Shown piece after piece: positions 61,065 to 64,000 of a stretch of DNA of 64,000 nucleotides. This DNA is from Dongia rigui (GTDB lineage: Bacteria > Pseudomonadota > Alphaproteobacteria > Dongiales > Dongiaceae). Where the stretch lies: assembly GCF_034044635.1 (NCBI RefSeq), contig NZ_JAXCLX010000003.1, positions 603,789-667,788 of the forward strand. The letters run 5' to 3'. How positions within the stretch are numbered: position 1 is the stretch's first letter; each line of letters starts with the position of its first letter. The notes beneath the pieces were generated by a model. That model saw only the letters and a list, made by a program, of their open reading frames with translations. It was not told where the DNA came from and did no database searches. Both the position numbers and the translations under genes were made by a program.

Positions 61065-61946
61065 CTAGTGCAGCAGGACGGCCCCCAGCGCCACCAGGCT
61101 GACCGAGGCATAACGGCGCTTGCGGAAGCGCTCCTTCAACAGGAACGTGCTCATGATGGCGGCAAAAATGACGCTGGTTTCGCGCAAGGCGCTCACCTGG
61201 GCGAAAGCGCCGCTCTTCATGGCGAAGATCGAGATGCCATAGGCCCCGGCCGAGAGACAGCCGCCGGCAAGGCCCAGCTTCCATGCAGTGGACCAATAGC
61301 CGAGCGCCGGTTTCAGCCCCCGCCGCCACAGGCAGAACAGCACCAGCATCGGCGCGTCGAGGGCAAACAGCCAGGCGATATAGCCGAATTGCTGCGCCTC
61401 GGTTTCCCCGGCGGCGCGCACACCCAGCCCGTCGCACAGCATGTAGCCCATGATACAGATGCCAGTGAGCAGGCCGAATGCCACCGGCTCCCATTTATGC
61501 GCACCCGAGAGCGGCTTTTCCACCGACAGCGACAAAATGCCGATCGAGATCGCGGCAACGCCCGCCATCTGCCACAGCGCCAGCATCTCATAGGGCGGCA
61601 GCAGCCAGGCCGAGACCGCGACCAGCAACGGCGCCGAGCCACGCGCGATCGGATAGACCTGGGACAATTCGCCATGCCGGTAGGCCAGCACCAGGAACAG
61701 GTAATAGCCAAGATGCGTCACCAGCGAGCCCAGAAGATAGATCCAGCTCGCCGGATCCGGCACGTCGGTCACAAACAGGAACGGCACGGCCACGAACCCG
61801 GCGAGGCCCATGGTGAGCCCCATATTGAGCAGGGTGTCGTTGCCGATCTTGACCATCACGTTCCAGCTGGCGTGCATCACGGCCGCGAGCAGGACAAGGA
61901 GGGTCATGGAGAGGGAAAGCGTATGCTGCATGATGGGCCGGACCAT
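61065..61946 (-). CDS. EamA-family (DMT) transporter
   Basis: This 293-residue protein has ten spans and EamA repeats (MTLLVLLAAVMHASWNVMVKIGND at the start, YPIARGSAPLLVAVSAWLLPPYEML in the first half, and AQVSALRETSVIFAAIMSTFLLKERFRKRRYASV near the end). It is of the DMT type, substrate unknown. An ATG at 61931 is also possible and would shorten the protein by five residues. It faces no obvious regulator. Confidence 0.83.
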   Translation of the reverse strand: MVRPIMQHTLSLSMTLLVLLAAVMHASWNVMVKIGNDTLLNMGLTMGLAGFVAVPFLFVTDVPDPASWIYLLGSLVTHLGYYLFLVLAYRHGELSQVYPIARGSAPLLVAVSAWLLPPYEMLALWQMAGVAAISIGILSLSVEKPLSGAHKWEPVAFGLLTGICIMGYMLCDGLGVRAAGETEAQQFGYIAWLFALDAPMLVLFCLWRRGLKPALGYWSTAWKLGLAGGCLSAGAYGISIFAMKSGAFAQVSALRETSVIFAAIMSTFLLKERFRKRRYASVSLVALGAVLLH

Positions 61947-62076
61947 GACATATCGGTGACAGCCTGCCCAATCGCTTGTTTCGATGGTGCCATAGATAAA
62001 ACCGCATAGGTCAGCGCCGACCGATAGATGAGACGCATAAAATGCGGCGGATTTGCGGCGTTGGTGGCCGGACCCT

Positions 62077-62553
62077 CTAATTCAGCGGCACCACCGAAAT
62101 CGAATTGTAGGGCGAACCGTCGATGAGCTTGGTCGACCACACCAGATAGACCAGCACGTTCTTCTGCGTGTCGTAGAAGCGGCTGATGCGCAGTTCCTTG
62201 AACATGATCGACGTGTCTTCCGAGAACACCACCTCGCCCTTCTTGTCGGTGGGGATCTTGCCTTTCATCGTCACGGGCCCGACGGCGCGGCAGGCGATCG
62301 AGAAGCGGCTGGGATCTTCCGCCAATCCCATCGCCCCGCTCCAGCCACCGGTCTCGGCCCGCGACAGATAGCAGGAGACGTTGTCGACCTTGGGATCGTC
62401 ATAGCGTTCGATGACGACCTTATCGTTGGGACTCATCAGGCGGAACGTGGTAGAGACCGCGCCGATCTCTTGCTGCGCCAGGACCAGATTGGGTAAGGCA
62501 CCCATCCCGGCCACAGTCAGTAAAGCCGCCGACATCAACTGCAACAGGCGCAT
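62077..62553 (-). CDS. creA: CreA-family periplasmic protein
   Basis: This 158-residue protein has a signal peptide ending near ALPNLVLAQ and a CreA domain with VIERYDDPKVDNVSCYLSRAETGG, SIACRAVGPV, and a terminal NVLVYLVWSTKLIDGSPYNSISVVPL. CreA proteins are common in proteobacteria but their function is unknown; they may be periplasmic. Two cysteines (in VSCYL and IACRA) could form a disulfide. It is divergent from sodC across about 120 bases. Confidence 0.92.
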   Translation of the reverse strand: MRLLQLMSAALLTVAGMGALPNLVLAQQEIGAVSTTFRLMSPNDKVVIERYDDPKVDNVSCYLSRAETGGWSGAMGLAEDPSRFSIACRAVGPVTMKGKIPTDKKGEVVFSEDTSIMFKELRISRFYDTQKNVLVYLVWSTKLIDGSPYNSISVVPLN

Positions 62554-62674
62554 CGATCAGTCATCCTTTCCAGGTAAGGCCGGTGTCAGGAACGAAGGCC
62601 AAGACTGCGGCGTTCCCTTCCCGGCGATGCATCACAAGATCGGCGGCTGACCCGCTTATTTCAAGGAGAGCTTC

Positions 62675-63217
62675 ATGACCCCCTTTTTGCGCCTTCCGCT
62701 TCTGACCGGTCTTCTCAGTGCAATCGTCGGTGTGCTGGCGCCCCTCGCTCTGGCCGATGAGCCGCAACATCTGACATCCGACTTGAAGAGCACGGACGGC
62801 GCCGTTCTCGGTACGGTCACGGTCACAAGCGCGCCCAAGGGTGTGCTCCTGCGGGTCGAGGCCAAGGGCCTGCCCGCTGGCTGGCATGGCATGCATTTTC
62901 ATGAGAAGGGCGATTGCGGCGACGCCAAATTCGCCAATGCCGGCGGTCACGTCCACCGCGGCGACAAGGTCGTCCATGGTCTTCTCAACAACCACGCCAA
63001 TGACGCCGGCGACCTGCCCAATGTCTTTGTCGCCAGCGACGGCAGCCTCAATGTCGAACTCTATTCGACCCTCTCGGCGGTGAAGGGCGGCCACCACCAA
63101 GCCAAGCTTGCCGATCAGGACGGCTTTGCCATTGTCGTTCATGCGGCCCCCGACGACTACACCAGCCAGCCCATCGGCGGTGCCGGCGCCCGCATCGCCT
63201 GCGCCGCCTTCAAATAA
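62675..63217 (+). CDS. sodC: Copper/zinc superoxide dismutase
   Basis: SodC dismutates superoxide in the periplasm. The 180-residue protein has a signal peptide (PLLTGLLSAIVGVLAPLALA) and metal ligands at His74 and His76 (GMHFHEKGDC), the shared His92 (AGGH), further histidines 101 and 107, Asp113 and His156 (VVHAAPDDY). Cys81 and Cys176 form the conserved disulfide. AAGGAG precedes the ATG by 7 bases. It is followed 65 bases later by the PNPOx-fold gene. Confidence 0.96.
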   Translation: MTPFLRLPLLTGLLSAIVGVLAPLALADEPQHLTSDLKSTDGAVLGTVTVTSAPKGVLLRVEAKGLPAGWHGMHFHEKGDCGDAKFANAGGHVHRGDKVVHGLLNNHANDAGDLPNVFVASDGSLNVELYSTLSAVKGGHHQAKLADQDGFAIVVHAAPDDYTSQPIGGAGARIACAAFK

Positions 63218-63282
63218 GCCGCCAGCGGAACCACCGCAGCATCCTTTGCGTTGCCAAGTGACAGTGCAAAGGAAACGGCAGC

Positions 63283-63765
63283 ATGGATCAGGCTAAGAAA
63301 TTTCAGGATATCGTCGCGGGGATCGACACGGTCATCCTGGTCAGCGCGCGTCGGGACGGGACATTGCATGCCCGCCCCATGGCGCTGGCCAAACTGGAAC
63401 CGAACGGTCGCGCCTATTTCGCCAGTGCTATCGACAGCCCCAAGATCGCCGAACTCGACGCCAACCCGCAGGCGGTTGCAACGTTCCAAGGCGCGAAGAC
63501 CTTTGCGACGCTGAGCGGAACAGTCGCGCTCTCGCGCGACGCCGGTCTGATCGACAGCCTGTGGCAGGATGATTGGGCCCCCTGGTTTCCCGGCGGCAAG
63601 ACCGACCCGCAGCTCTGCATTCTGGTGCTCACCGGGACGATCGGCGAATACTGGGACAGCAGCGGATTAAAGGACGTCGCTTATCGACTGGCCGCCATAG
63701 GCGCGGCGATGACGGGTGGCGACCCAGCGCAACCCCGTGAAGACCATGGAACAGTGACCTTCTAG
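63283..63765 (+). CDS. Pyridoxamine-phosphate-oxidase-fold protein (general stress protein 26-like)
   Basis: This 160-residue split-barrel flavin-binding protein resembles the general stress protein 26 / PNPOx-like group, with RDGTLHARPMALAK (FMN-binding region), AYFASAIDSPKIAELDANPQ and SLWQDDWAPWFPGGKTDPQ. FMN-dependent redox or a small-ligand reductase role is likely. AAAGGAAA precedes the ATG. It probably shares the sodC transcript or its own weak promoter in the 65-base gap. Confidence 0.88.
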   Translation: MDQAKKFQDIVAGIDTVILVSARRDGTLHARPMALAKLEPNGRAYFASAIDSPKIAELDANPQAVATFQGAKTFATLSGTVALSRDAGLIDSLWQDDWAPWFPGGKTDPQLCILVLTGTIGEYWDSSGLKDVAYRLAAIGAAMTGGDPAQPREDHGTVTF

Positions 63766-63804
63766 GGGGCTCTTGCTGCAAAGGCCCTAAACGCCGTCAC
63801 CAGC

Positions 63805-64000
63805 TTAGGCGACGTCCATCAAGGAGCGGGCGAATTCCTGTGCGGCGAAGGGCTTCAGATCGTCCTGGCCCTCGCCGACGCCGATGGCCACCACGGGAAG
63901 GCCGAAGCGTTCGGCAAGAGCCACGAGGACGCCGCCTTTGGCCGAGCCGTCGAGCTTGGTGATGACCAAGCCACTCACCTGGCAGATCTGCTTGAAGATA
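63805..64000 (-). CDS. ftsY: Signal recognition particle receptor FtsY, C-terminal part (partial)
   Basis: The last 65 residues of FtsY are visible: the SRP-GTPase motif VITKLDGSAKGG (G4 and adjoining closing loop), followed by PVVAIGVGEGQDDLKPF and a C-terminal helix. FtsY binds the SRP-ribosome complex at the inner membrane and hydrolyses GTP together with Ffh to hand nascent membrane proteins to SecYEG. The 5' part lies beyond the right edge of the window. Confidence 0.95.
   Translation of the reverse strand, partial: IFKQICQVSGLVITKLDGSAKGGVLVALAERFGLPVVAIGVGEGQDDLKPFAAQEFARSLMDVA

Overview
This window is a gene-dense, GC-rich stretch of bacterial chromosome. Codon use strongly favours G/C at third positions and most neighbouring genes overlap by 4 to 8 bases. 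The gene set (EttA, MlaFED with a PqiC-like lipoprotein, Ohr/OhrR, MsrP, a DUF2189 membrane protein, a sodium/solute-symporter-type hybrid kinase) fits an alphaproteobacterium, probably of the Rhodospirillales type. Genus cannot be fixed from the sequence. I found no rRNA, tRNA, CRISPR array or transposase gene.

Layout. 1-4492: the end of an unknown gene, then biotin genes (bioB-bioA leftward, bioD rightward) and a flavin oxidase overlapping bioD. 4489-10084: a leftward sugar ABC importer operon ending in a lactonase-type metallo-hydrolase, opposed by a LacI regulator whose probable operators lie between them. 10195-16756: MsrP, Dps, an aspartate aminotransferase, an EamA exporter divergent from a MocR regulator, and a membrane EAL protein with a degenerate active site. 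16757-20046: an AT-richer block carrying one large OmpA-tailed membrane protein, fused in frame, across a single amber codon, to the decapitated 3' end of a chemotaxis receptor gene. 20134-30000: patatin, TerC, DUF2189, SulP, a WYL regulator with a divergent GST-like gene, transglutaminase and UvrB. 30202-36906: an HlyD-RbbA-permease export operon and EttA. 37131-44565: an unknown membrane protein with an alpha/beta hydrolase, a DMT carrier, an alkylation-repair pair (Ada-AlkA fusion and Ogt), a PEP-mutase-family enzyme and an MHS-type MFS carrier. 44849-52020: a 1253-residue hybrid kinase, a small unknown gene, a sugar epimerase, Ohr/OhrR and a NarL-type response regulator. 52274-57712: a six-gene unit joining a SpoIIE phosphatase/anti-sigma-kinase fusion and a STAS protein to a complete MlaEFD lipid transporter. 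57814-64000: cyclophilin, unknown proline/alanine-rich membrane proteins, a DMT carrier, CreA, SodC, a flavin-reductase-fold protein and the 3' end of ftsY.

The two most interesting regions are these. First, the SpoIIE/STAS/Mla operon looks like a partner-switching phospho-relay built onto a lipid-transport ABC machine: in canonical Mla the STAS subunit MlaB binds MlaF, and here the STAS protein has the phosphorylatable DSSG motif and sits beside a protein containing both the matching phosphatase and kinase folds. Second, the 16757-20046 block looks like acquired DNA that removed the 5' part of a chemoreceptor gene, with the break at the most conserved point of that gene family.

All functional names rest on motif and architecture recognition by eye. 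No database search was run.
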